42,036 bases of DNA from Magnetococcales bacterium. Lineage in GTDB: Bacteria > Pseudomonadota > Magnetococcia > Magnetococcales > UBA8363. A model generated the notes under the pieces. That model saw only the letters and a program-made list of their open reading frames with translations, did no database searches and was not told the DNA's origin. Of this stretch, positions 15,570 to 22,530 are shown one piece after another. The stretch's first letter is position 1. Every line of letters starts with the position of its first letter. Location: contig JADGCN010000018.1 of the NCBI GenBank assembly GCA_015228975.1, positions 1-42,036 on the forward strand. The letters are read 5' to 3'. The position numbers and the translations under genes were made by a program.

Positions 15570-17048
15570 TCATGTTCCACAAAACGTTTGATAGTCCCGT
15601 TGGGGCTGGGTTGGCGGTTGCGCCAAGTCGGATTGTTCGGCATTAATGTCGTAAGGTTTTTGCAGGAGGTCGAACAAGGTTTGAAAGGGTTCCAGATTGC
15701 CGTCGTTGACCGCAGCATCAAGGGCACTCTCAACACGATGGTTACGCGGGATAACGGCAGGATTGACTGAAAGAATTTGTTCTTCCTGTTGCTTGGGATC
15801 GCGTCCTTCCCGTGTCAAACGAGAGCGCCAGCGTGTGGCCCAGATTTTGAACTGTGCGGCATGCTCGCCAAACATCTCTGAAACCTGGGGATCCTCCGCG
15901 ATGGCGCGACTCAAGGATCGAAAGCTCACGGTGAAGTCGGCACCGGCGTTGTGCAGGAGGGTGAGAAACTCTTCTGCCAGGGAAATATCTTCGGGTTCCT
16001 TGAGGACCAAGCCCATTTTGGCGCGCATGCCGTTGAGCCAATGGCTGGTAAAGCGTTCGGCGAAGCCTTCGATGATGGTATTGGCCTCGGCAACAGCCTT
16101 GTCAGGATCGGGATTGATGAGGGGGAGCAATGTTTCCGCCAATCGGGCCAAGTTCCAGGCGGCAATTTCTGGTTGGTTGGCGTAGGCGTAGCGACCCCAT
16201 TGGTCGATGGAACTGAACACGGTCGCCGGATCGTAGGTATCCATGAAAGCGCACGGTCCATAGTCGATGGTTTCGCCCGATACCGTCGTGTTGTCGGTAT
16301 TCATGACGCCATGGATGAAGCCGACCAACAACCAGCGGGCGACCAGAGCGGCTTGGCGTTCGGCGATAGCCGCCAATAGGGCCAGGTAGGGGCGCTCCTG
16401 GTGGGTCAGGTCGGGATCATGGCGGGCAATGACATGGTCGGCCAGGGTGCGAATCCCATTTTGATCGCCTCTGGCGGCAAAATATTGGAAAGTGCCAACG
16501 CGAATATGACTGGCGGCCACCCGGGTCAGGATGGCTCCGGGTAGTGGCCGTTGCTCACGCCAGATGGTTTCGCCGGTGGTGACCACTGCCAGGGATCGGG
16601 TGGTGGGTATGCCCAGGGCATGCATGGCCTCTGAGATCAGGTATTCGCGCAATACCGGTCCAAGCCCGGCGCGACCATCTCCCTGGCGTGAAAAAGGGGT
16701 CTGCCCGGAACCTTTGAGTTGCACATCATACCGTTGATTGTCGTTGCCGATGAGTTCGCCCAGGAGAATGGCGCGTCCATCGCCCAATTGAGGTACGAAA
16801 TGGCCGAACTGGTGCCCGGCATAGGCGAGGGCAATGGGTTTGGCGTCGGCAGGCAACACATTGCCTGAAAAAAATGCGTGTCCCCGGGAAGAAAGTATGG
16901 CGGGATCCAAACGTAAATCCCGGGCCAGGTTGTGGTTGAGGACGATCAGTTTCGGATTTTTAACCGGCACGGGGGGTAGGCGGGCGTAAAACCGTTCGGG
17001 CAGGCGCTGATAGCTGTTATCAAAGCCGAAGGTGTCGGGATTTTTCAG
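15570..17048 (-). CDS. selO: Protein adenylyltransferase SelO
   Basis: The SelO (YdiU/UPF0061) pseudokinase transfers AMP to Ser, Thr or Tyr of target proteins. Diagnostic stretches: PIALAYAGHQFGHFVPQLGDGR, RYDVQLKGSGQTPFSR, REYLISEAMHALGIPTTRSL, GFIHGVMNTDN and TIDYGPCAFMD (metal and active-site region). It ends in TFCGT, with the Cys common in bacterial members. From the first standard start (GTG at 16970) the protein would be 466 residues and would lack the family N-terminus. The open frame continues upstream through FDNSYQRLPERFY, which is family-like, to a CTG at 17048. AAGGAG lies seven bases before that codon, and no ATG, GTG or TTG occurs in frame there. I therefore take CTG as the start (492 residues, a normal length). 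Confidence 0.9.
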   Translation of the reverse strand: MKNPDTFGFDNSYQRLPERFYARLPPVPVKNPKLIVLNHNLARDLRLDPAILSSRGHAFFSGNVLPADAKPIALAYAGHQFGHFVPQLGDGRAILLGELIGNDNQRYDVQLKGSGQTPFSRQGDGRAGLGPVLREYLISEAMHALGIPTTRSLAVVTTGETIWREQRPLPGAILTRVAASHIRVGTFQYFAARGDQNGIRTLADHVIARHDPDLTHQERPYLALLAAIAERQAALVARWLLVGFIHGVMNTDNTTVSGETIDYGPCAFMDTYDPATVFSSIDQWGRYAYANQPEIAAWNLARLAETLLPLINPDPDKAVAEANTIIEGFAERFTSHWLNGMRAKMGLVLKEPEDISLAEEFLTLLHNAGADFTVSFRSLSRAIAEDPQVSEMFGEHAAQFKIWATRWRSRLTREGRDPKQQEEQILSVNPAVIPRNHRVESALDAAVNDGNLEPFQTLFDLLQKPYDINAEQSDLAQPPTQPQRDYQTFCGT

Positions 17049-17063
17049 GGGTTGGCTCCTTAT

Positions 17064-17117
17064 TTCTACTTTGTCAGATTCGTTAACCTGAGCGGAAGGC
17101 TTTTAGTTCATTGATAT
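17064..17117 (+). repeat. 54-bp dispersed direct repeat, copy A
   Basis: This stretch is about 85% identical over its full 54 bp, without gaps, to 20025-20078. The last 20 bases and a GTTAAC core are identical. It lies just upstream of selO and just before the transposase remnant. Both copies point the same way and bracket 3 kb of minus-strand genes. It could be an end of a decayed mobile element or an intergenic repeat family. Confidence 0.8.
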
Positions 17118-17175
17118 ATGTTGCTAAAAGGCTTTCTCGTTGACCTTACTTGGAGGAAGTCATGGCCACCCCTGA

Positions 17176-17343
17176 AATGGGATGGTAACCCATTACAATT
17201 TCTGTTGGAAACCAGGTACCCTGCGGATTCCCATCGGGGACCAGCGCTATCGTTATCGAACTCCAGCCATGGCGGCTGGGTTGACGGACCACGCCTGGAG
17301 TATCATGGAGTTGCTGAGCTACCAACTTATTGAAACCGGATGA
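17176..17343 (+). pseudogene. C-terminal remnant of a DDE-type transposase
   Basis: An open stretch of 55 codons reads NFCWKPGTLRIPIGDQRY, then TPAMAAGLTDHAWSIMELL and a natural TGA at 17341-17343. The TPAMAAGL(T)DH.W pattern near the C-terminus is familiar from DDE/integrase-core transposases of the IS1-like and related groups. A stop (TGA at 17173) lies upstream, and no start or catalytic DDE residues are present, so only the tail survives. The exact IS family cannot be told from this piece. It follows repeat copy A by about 60 bp. Confidence 0.7.
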
Positions 17344-17395
17344 CGATCAGGCTACAAAAATTAATGAAACTATGGTCGGCCACCAAGCAAAATGA

Positions 17396-17869
17396 TCAAC
17401 AATGATCATTCAGCAATCCACATTGCCTGAAATGCTCGCGGTACTCCACATCGATATGATTGACATGATGGGAAAACCAATGGAGAAGGAAGAACTTTGC
17501 ATCCACGACACATAAAATGTCACCATGATCAAATAAATAATGATAAAGTTCCCCATATTTCCTCACAAAATCGTCATGTTCTTTCTTGTGTTCCGCCAGT
17601 TTCGGAAAAGAATGTTTTCTCATCAAAAGTTCTTCCGATGCAAAGTGTTCCTTGGCATAGTTCCCCAAGAAATCCATGGTTTCTTTTATCTTTTTCCACT
17701 CTTCCGGTGTTGGACGCTTTTTGGACAGGTAATCCACCAGATCGTTAAAATCCAACAAACACCTGTGAAGCTCTTGATGTTGTTTGTTCAGTACCGGCAC
17801 ATAGACATCCTCAAGATGATCCAGAATGTGATTGGGAGAACGATGCGGTACCTTTTTCATGGTCTTCAT
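17396..17869 (-). CDS. Bacteriohemerythrin
   Basis: A soluble protein of 157 residues with the hemerythrin four-helix di-iron pattern: His31 in NKQHQELH, the HxxxE pair in EHFASEELL, the HxxxxH in AEHKKEHDDF, and the last HxxxD in HHVNHIDVEY. These provide the ligands that bind O2 reversibly. I chose the ATG at 17869; a GTG three codons upstream (17878) is possible. Known roles are O2 storage, delivery or sensing in microaerobic bacteria. The gene stands alone, next to an M43-like peptidase gene on the same strand. Confidence 0.9.
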   Translation of the reverse strand: MKTMKKVPHRSPNHILDHLEDVYVPVLNKQHQELHRCLLDFNDLVDYLSKKRPTPEEWKKIKETMDFLGNYAKEHFASEELLMRKHSFPKLAEHKKEHDDFVRKYGELYHYLFDHGDILCVVDAKFFLLHWFSHHVNHIDVEYREHFRQCGLLNDHC

Positions 17870-17950
17870 GGAACCCACCCCGGTATTTCAAGGATAGAGA
17901 GAGGAATCAAACATTCCCAAGTAGGGATGACAGGGTATCGGATCGGTCCG

Positions 17951-19249
17951 CTACTGCCCTATGGGGGCATAGCGGAGGATGGTTTGTTGATCATTGGTCA
18001 AGGTATCCTGCGTCACCCGTGTCCCTGAACCGGTGAAAGGGGTCCAAAACATCAGGTTGTCGGCACCCGAACCGCTGCAATCATCCACCTCCACGGAACC
18101 CGACATATTGGTATCCCGACTGATCGGACACGAAGGGGTATCGTCCAACGGGTCGAAAATCGCCCCATCCGCTTCCGTGGTATGAAACAGTCCCAAAAAG
18201 TGGCCCATTTCGTGGGCCGAGGTTTCCCCCAAAAAGTTCGTATCCAGCAGCGTACCCTTTTTGTGCGGCGACAAACCAATGAGGATACCATTGAATCCCC
18301 CCGCCACCCCCATCGAACCCGGAATGGCCGAGGCGATCCCCAACGCGCCATACTCACTGAAATCATCGACGAAAAACAGGTTGACCACATCGGTTGCCCC
18401 CCGCGCCAACAAAGCCTGTGTCACCGGGTCGGTAAAATCAAGGTTGGTCACCAGGTAGCGGGAATCATCGACCAAGGTTACATCACGCACCGTAACCGTA
18501 ATCTGGTTTTTGGCATAAATGGCCACCAGATGATCCAGGGCCGCCTGGATGGCGCTGGTTGAGAATTTGGAAGCCTTCAACATATAAGGGGCCACGATTA
18601 TTTTGGTGCCTGATCCGGGAGTCGGGCCGCTCCGGAAAGTGACAGACACTTTAAAATCACTGGGTGTGGTGGTTTTGGCACTTTGCAAACGAAAGCTCCA
18701 GGAGCCATCGATACCGATCATCGCCGGCGTCCGTGGCACCAACACGCCACAATAATTGGCAACACACGGTTGCAGAGTCATATCCAGGCTTTTCCCCTGG
18801 GGATTGGTAACCGATTGAAACGATACCCCGCCATCCCCGACGCTGCTCCCCGTCAGGTGCAACAAAAACGAAACGGGAGGCGTTGTTGAAGAACGAAAGG
18901 TGCCGCCGCGACCATCGAGAGACGCCAACGTGGCACTGTCAAAGGTAAATATCGGCGACAGGTTTTGCTTGTTCACCGTGGTGAAGGTCACACTGCTGTT
19001 GCTGCCGACCGCTGTTGCGGTCACCCCGGGTGCCACCAAGCTGCCGCTGCTGCTGATGGTGACGGTGGTTGTCGTATCCGAAGAACTCGTTGAGCTGGCA
19101 GAACTCGCGTCTGACACCGTTCCCGAAAAACCGCTACTGTCCGCAGACGATGCCCCCGAGGAACTGCCACCGCCGCCACACCCGGTTGCGACCATCCACA
19201 ATGGCAGCGCCAAGAAAACCAATGCTATCGTACGCAAGGTTCGTCCCAT
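17951..19249 (-). CDS. Metzincin-type zinc metalloprotease, lipoprotein
   Basis: This 432-residue protein begins with a type II signal peptide; the lipobox is MVATGC with Cys24, followed by a Gly/Ser-rich linker (GGGGSSSG). The catalytic zinc motif HEMGHFLGLFH (HExxHxxGxxH) starts at His346. It is followed by DDTPSC and a candidate Met-turn DNLMFW, as in the pappalysin/M43 group. Residues 60-250 form a beta-rich region I do not recognise. It is probably anchored in the outer membrane or on the cell surface. The ATG at 19249 is preferred over a GTG at 19252. The HEAT-like gene ends 9 bp upstream, so they form one operon. Confidence 0.82.
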   Translation of the reverse strand: MGRTLRTIALVFLALPLWMVATGCGGGGSSSGASSADSSGFSGTVSDASSASSTSSSDTTTTVTISSSGSLVAPGVTATAVGSNSSVTFTTVNKQNLSPIFTFDSATLASLDGRGGTFRSSTTPPVSFLLHLTGSSVGDGGVSFQSVTNPQGKSLDMTLQPCVANYCGVLVPRTPAMIGIDGSWSFRLQSAKTTTPSDFKVSVTFRSGPTPGSGTKIIVAPYMLKASKFSTSAIQAALDHLVAIYAKNQITVTVRDVTLVDDSRYLVTNLDFTDPVTQALLARGATDVVNLFFVDDFSEYGALGIASAIPGSMGVAGGFNGILIGLSPHKKGTLLDTNFLGETSAHEMGHFLGLFHTTEADGAIFDPLDDTPSCPISRDTNMSGSVEVDDCSGSGADNLMFWTPFTGSGTRVTQDTLTNDQQTILRYAPIGQ

Positions 19250-19258
19250 CACCTTAAG

Positions 19259-19813
19259 TTACTCCAAACCGGTTGCGAGGGAACCCGAATCCAGAAGTTT
19301 TTGAACACGTTGCGAAACGGCACTGCGTGGCAATTTTTGCAACGTGACCGCTGCGCGCATGCGGATATGCGCGTCCGGGTGATCCAACAAAGGTTCGGTT
19401 GTCCGGGCGACCCGGGCGGGTTGATCGTTGCCGAAGGCGAAGGCGTAGGCCTCCAATTCCCGACGCAACATATCGGTCGCATCTTCCTGGGCGATGCGGT
19501 TTTCCAGGAAGAGGGCCACCTGGGGATTGGCGAAGTAGCGCAGGGCGGCCAACGCCCGGAAACGGATCACCGCATGCCAATCGGCATTGGCGGCAATATC
19601 CATCAAAGCCTGATCGGTGCCCTCACCCAGATTAAGGAAGACATCGGGTCGATCACGCCATTCGTACCCCTGCAACAACGGCATGACCCGACTCATGGTC
19701 GGTGAAGCCGCGAACGTGGTGGACAACGGAAAACACAGGAGTAGCAACAGAATCACCACAACACCCCAAAAACGGGTATTCCTTGGTAAACTGCTTTTCA
19801 ATTGCGTAGCCAA
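19259..19813 (-). CDS. Exported HEAT-repeat-like protein
   Basis: A 184-residue protein that starts at TTG (19813) with AGGGG a few bases before. A signal peptide or anchor lies at residues 16-36 (WGVVVILLLLLCFPLSTTFA). The rest is helical with HEAT-like pairs: WHAVIRFRALAALRYFANPQ, LRRELEAYAFAFGNDQ, and HPDAHIRMRAAVTLQKL. HEAT units act as scaffolds for protein contact. Its position 9 bp before the metalloprotease suggests a periplasmic partner of that enzyme, but this is inference only. Confidence 0.72.
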   Translation of the reverse strand: MATQLKSSLPRNTRFWGVVVILLLLLCFPLSTTFAASPTMSRVMPLLQGYEWRDRPDVFLNLGEGTDQALMDIAANADWHAVIRFRALAALRYFANPQVALFLENRIAQEDATDMLRRELEAYAFAFGNDQPARVARTTEPLLDHPDAHIRMRAAVTLQKLPRSAVSQRVQKLLDSGSLATGLE

Positions 19814-20344
19814 TCGATTCCCCTAAGCAATATGCGCCACCGCCCCCTTTCGTATCGATGTCACTCTAAACCAAGACCACACCATTGTCCATTCATGACT
19901 CTTCCCCCGCATCACCATCGCCTGATTTGTCGGCTTCGTGGGTGCCTGGACCATGCAAATCTTCGGACCTGACATGCTGCTTTTGACCGGATTCGCCGGG
20001 GCTGAGGTCGCCACCTCCTTTAAGTTCTATCTTGTTACATTCGTTAACTTAAACGGATGGCTTTTAGTTCATTGATATGAAGTTCGCCTTCACAGCGCCA
20101 TCGGATACGTCACTCCTTTGACCAAACTGGAAGGTCGGGAGGAACAGAATTTCAAGGATCGAGACCGCAAACGCTTTTTTTCTCCAACCGGGTACCACCA
20201 CCTTCCCTTCCTTCCGGTTTTTCCATGGTGTTTTATGCCCCCCTGTGCTACCTTATCGCAATCCATGGGATGGTTCACTTTTCAAGGTCCGAGGCTACCG
20301 GAAACAGGCCGGTTCCACTTTCATCGCAAGGGGGAAAATCAATC
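19814..20344. other. Intergenic region without a supported gene
   Basis: This gap of 531 bp separates the leftward HEAT-like gene from the rightward adaptor gene. It should hold both promoters, but I could not find a convincing -35/-10 pair. The only clear structure is repeat copy B at 20025-20078. Frames that extend the adaptor protein upstream (from 20225) run into sequence with no signal-peptide character and are not accepted. Confidence 0.6.
20025..20078 (+). repeat. 54-bp dispersed direct repeat, copy B
   Basis: The partner of 17064-17117 (about 46 of 54 positions equal, same orientation). Similarity stops sharply after GATAT on the right, which is what is expected of an element boundary. 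It lies 266 bp before the start of the adaptor gene. Confidence 0.8.
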
Positions 20345-21538
20345 GTGCTAACGCCAGGAAAATCACGCAAACTCCTCCCACTTTTGGGCCTGATGGTCCT
20401 TTTCGCCGGTGTGTGCCCCGCTGTGGCCGCAGAAGAGGGAAAGGAAATCTTTACCGTTCAATCCCGACAGGTGAGTGATACGGTCACCTTGGGTGGAACG
20501 GTGGTGCCCTTGCGGGATGTAACGCTTTCAGCGCAGATGCCCGGACGTGTTCGCTCCATCGCCGGTCAGGAGGGGGATTCCTTCAAGAAAGGGGCGCTAT
20601 TAGTCTCCATAGAGGATGTTGACCTCCAGGCCAAAAGAGATTCCGCCGTGGCCGAATTGGCCAAAGCCCAGTCCATGTTCCAGAACAACAACGTGCAAAT
20701 GGCCCGGCAGGTTTATTCCGGCTCCCCCATGGCGTCCGACAACATGGGGATGGGGATGCCTCGCATGTTTGATCGCGCCTTTACCCGACCCTTTTCCTCC
20801 ATGATGGGGATGGATAACCCGGGATTGGCCGACTACGCACAAAATTATTCCCACGGAATCCAGGTACAACAAGCGCAAATGTCGATGATTCAGGCGCAGG
20901 CCTCCATCAAGGAGATTGATGCCAAATTGCGCGATGCCCGTTCCATTGCCCCTTTTGATGGTCTCATTACCGCCAAACGGGTCGAAAAAGGCGATACCGT
21001 GCAACCAGGAATGCCTCTGCTCTCATTTGCCGATCCCAGTCAACTGCTGATCAAGGTCGATGTCCCGGCACGCATCGTCACTGGCCTGAAAAAGGATATG
21101 ATGGTCCAGGCACGCCTGGACATTGGTGATGCCCTTGTGGAAACCAAGGTGGTGCAGATCTATCCCATGGCCGATCCCCAGCGCCATACGGTGACCGTCA
21201 AGTTGGAATTGACCGACAAACCGCAAGGCCAAGGTTTGCTGGGTATGTATGCCGAGGTGATGATTCCTGATTTGACCGTGCAACCCCGTTCCCTGCCCAC
21301 GGTTCCCCGCTCCGCAGTCATATGGCGCGGCAGCCTGCCGGCTGTCCTGGCCCAGGCCGAGCATGGCGAACCGGAATTGCGCATGGTGCGTCTGGGTGGA
21401 CTGGTCGACAAAGATTTCGTCAGTGTCCTTTCCGGACTCAAAGAAGGTGAAAAAATTGTTGCCAGAAATCCAGCGGCCATGATGACCGGGTGGGGTGAAA
21501 AAGCCGAAGGTGGCGTGAAACAGCATACAACGTTCTGA
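20345..21538 (+). CDS. RND-type efflux periplasmic adaptor (membrane fusion protein)
   Basis: A 397-residue periplasmic protein. The GTG at 20345 is chosen because AAGGGGG precedes it and the protein then begins with a proper signal peptide (LLPLLGLMVLFAGVCPAVAA, cut near AEEG). HlyD/AcrA-type order: N-terminal beta strand, first lipoyl half (MPGRVRSIAGQEGDSFKKGALL), helical hairpin with a Met-rich insertion (SPMASDNMGMGMPRMF), second lipoyl half (SIAPFDGLITAKRVEKGDTVQPG), beta-barrel and membrane-proximal domain. The Met-rich insert hints at metal contact but proves nothing. No RND pump or outer-membrane channel gene lies beside it, so its partner must be elsewhere. Confidence 0.85.
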   Translation: MLTPGKSRKLLPLLGLMVLFAGVCPAVAAEEGKEIFTVQSRQVSDTVTLGGTVVPLRDVTLSAQMPGRVRSIAGQEGDSFKKGALLVSIEDVDLQAKRDSAVAELAKAQSMFQNNNVQMARQVYSGSPMASDNMGMGMPRMFDRAFTRPFSSMMGMDNPGLADYAQNYSHGIQVQQAQMSMIQAQASIKEIDAKLRDARSIAPFDGLITAKRVEKGDTVQPGMPLLSFADPSQLLIKVDVPARIVTGLKKDMMVQARLDIGDALVETKVVQIYPMADPQRHTVTVKLELTDKPQGQGLLGMYAEVMIPDLTVQPRSLPTVPRSAVIWRGSLPAVLAQAEHGEPELRMVRLGGLVDKDFVSVLSGLKEGEKIVARNPAAMMTGWGEKAEGGVKQHTTF

Positions 21539-21585
21539 ACTCACTTGAGCTTGAAAAGTCGGGCTGCCAGTCGGATTGGTGTACC

Positions 21586-21840
21586 ATGTCGGAGCAAAAA
21601 TGGGATAGGCCAGCGATCCAGGATCGCGTCCTCGGCATCATCGCCACGGTCCTGAACATGCCGGTGGAAGTGGTCGACCTGGAGTGGATGTTTGGCGATG
21701 TGGCACAGTGGGACTCCTTGAAGCATGTGGCTATCATCACTCAGGTGGAGGAGTTTTTCGGTTTGGTGTTTGATGTCGATCAGATAACCGAGCTGGAGAG
21801 TGTCGAAGATATTATCGATCTGGTGGAAGAGTGCCAGTGA
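21586..21840 (+). CDS. Acyl carrier protein
   Basis: An 84-residue acidic four-helix carrier protein. The phosphopantetheine attachment site is Ser44 in QWDSLKHV, the family DSL motif preceded by the usual Trp. The C-terminal helix is acidic (ELESVEDIIDLVEECQ). It is not the housekeeping acpP, which usually sits with fabD, fabG or fabF; no synthase, ligase or transferase gene is adjacent. Carriers like this serve peptide, polyketide, lipid or amino-acyl transfer systems. It is followed by a pseudouridine synthase gene 9 bp downstream. Confidence 0.88.
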   Translation: MSEQKWDRPAIQDRVLGIIATVLNMPVEVVDLEWMFGDVAQWDSLKHVAIITQVEEFFGLVFDVDQITELESVEDIIDLVEECQ

Positions 21841-21849
21841 TGGACGCCT

Positions 21850-22530
21850 ATGGACTTGTTGCAACGTTTGCTTTACCGCGATGGGTTGATGTTGGTGATC
21901 GACAAACCAACCGGGTGGGCAGTGCATGGTCCAACGCAAAGGTCGAAAAATTTAGAACCTCTGTATGATTCATTGCGGTTTGGGTTGCCGCGTCCCCCAA
22001 GTCTGGCCCATCGTTTGGATCAGGGAACCAGTGGTTGTTTGGTTCTGGGGCGGCATCCCAAGGCGTTACGGCGCTTGCAGCAATTGTTTGCCCAGCACAA
22101 AGTGGAAAAAACATATTGGGCCCTGGTGCAAGGCCGACCCGTGGAGGTGGAGGGGTGTGTTGATCAGCCACTCCTGAAAGTGGTCAGTCCCGATCCCGGG
22201 GTCACCATGGCCGTTCATCCCGGGGGACAACCCGCCGTAACGCATTACCGTCTTCTGGGTCAGATAGAGGATGTGTCCTGGCTGGAACTGCGGCCTGTTA
22301 CGGGAAGAACCCATCAACTACGCCTGCATTGCCGATTTCTCGGTTGTCCGATTATTGGCGATCATCGCTACGGTACGAACGCCAGCGGTCAACTTTGCCT
22401 GCATGCCCGGCAAGTGACTGTTCCTCTCTATCCCAAACGTCTTCCCATCATGGCTATTGCGCCACCACCGCCCCATATGAAAAAATGGTTGGACTTTGTG
22501 CCAACCGACACCGGGGATAGGGAACCATGA
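21850..22530 (+). CDS. RluA-family pseudouridine synthase
   Basis: A 226-residue enzyme without an S4 domain, of the short RluA/TruC type. The catalytic Asp57 lies in AHRLDQGTSGCLVL; other motifs are LVIDKPTGWAVHG at the N-terminus, VEKTYWALVQG, the LRPVTGRTHQLRLH motif and a C-terminal LCLHARQVTVPLY. It converts uridine to pseudouridine in tRNA or rRNA; the target cannot be assigned. The last four bases overlap the start of the DUF4139 gene (ATGA, 22527-22530), so the pair is translationally coupled. Confidence 0.9.
   Translation: MDLLQRLLYRDGLMLVIDKPTGWAVHGPTQRSKNLEPLYDSLRFGLPRPPSLAHRLDQGTSGCLVLGRHPKALRRLQQLFAQHKVEKTYWALVQGRPVEVEGCVDQPLLKVVSPDPGVTMAVHPGGQPAVTHYRLLGQIEDVSWLELRPVTGRTHQLRLHCRFLGCPIIGDHRYGTNASGQLCLHARQVTVPLYPKRLPIMAIAPPPPHMKKWLDFVPTDTGDREP

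Noticed and set aside
16970-16972. GTG as the start of selO
   Set aside because: It has no ribosome site and would drop a conserved N-terminal segment; CTG at 17048 fits better.
20225-20344. Upstream extension of the adaptor protein
   Set aside because: The extra 40 residues would put the signal peptide internally; the GTG at 20345 has a good ribosome site.
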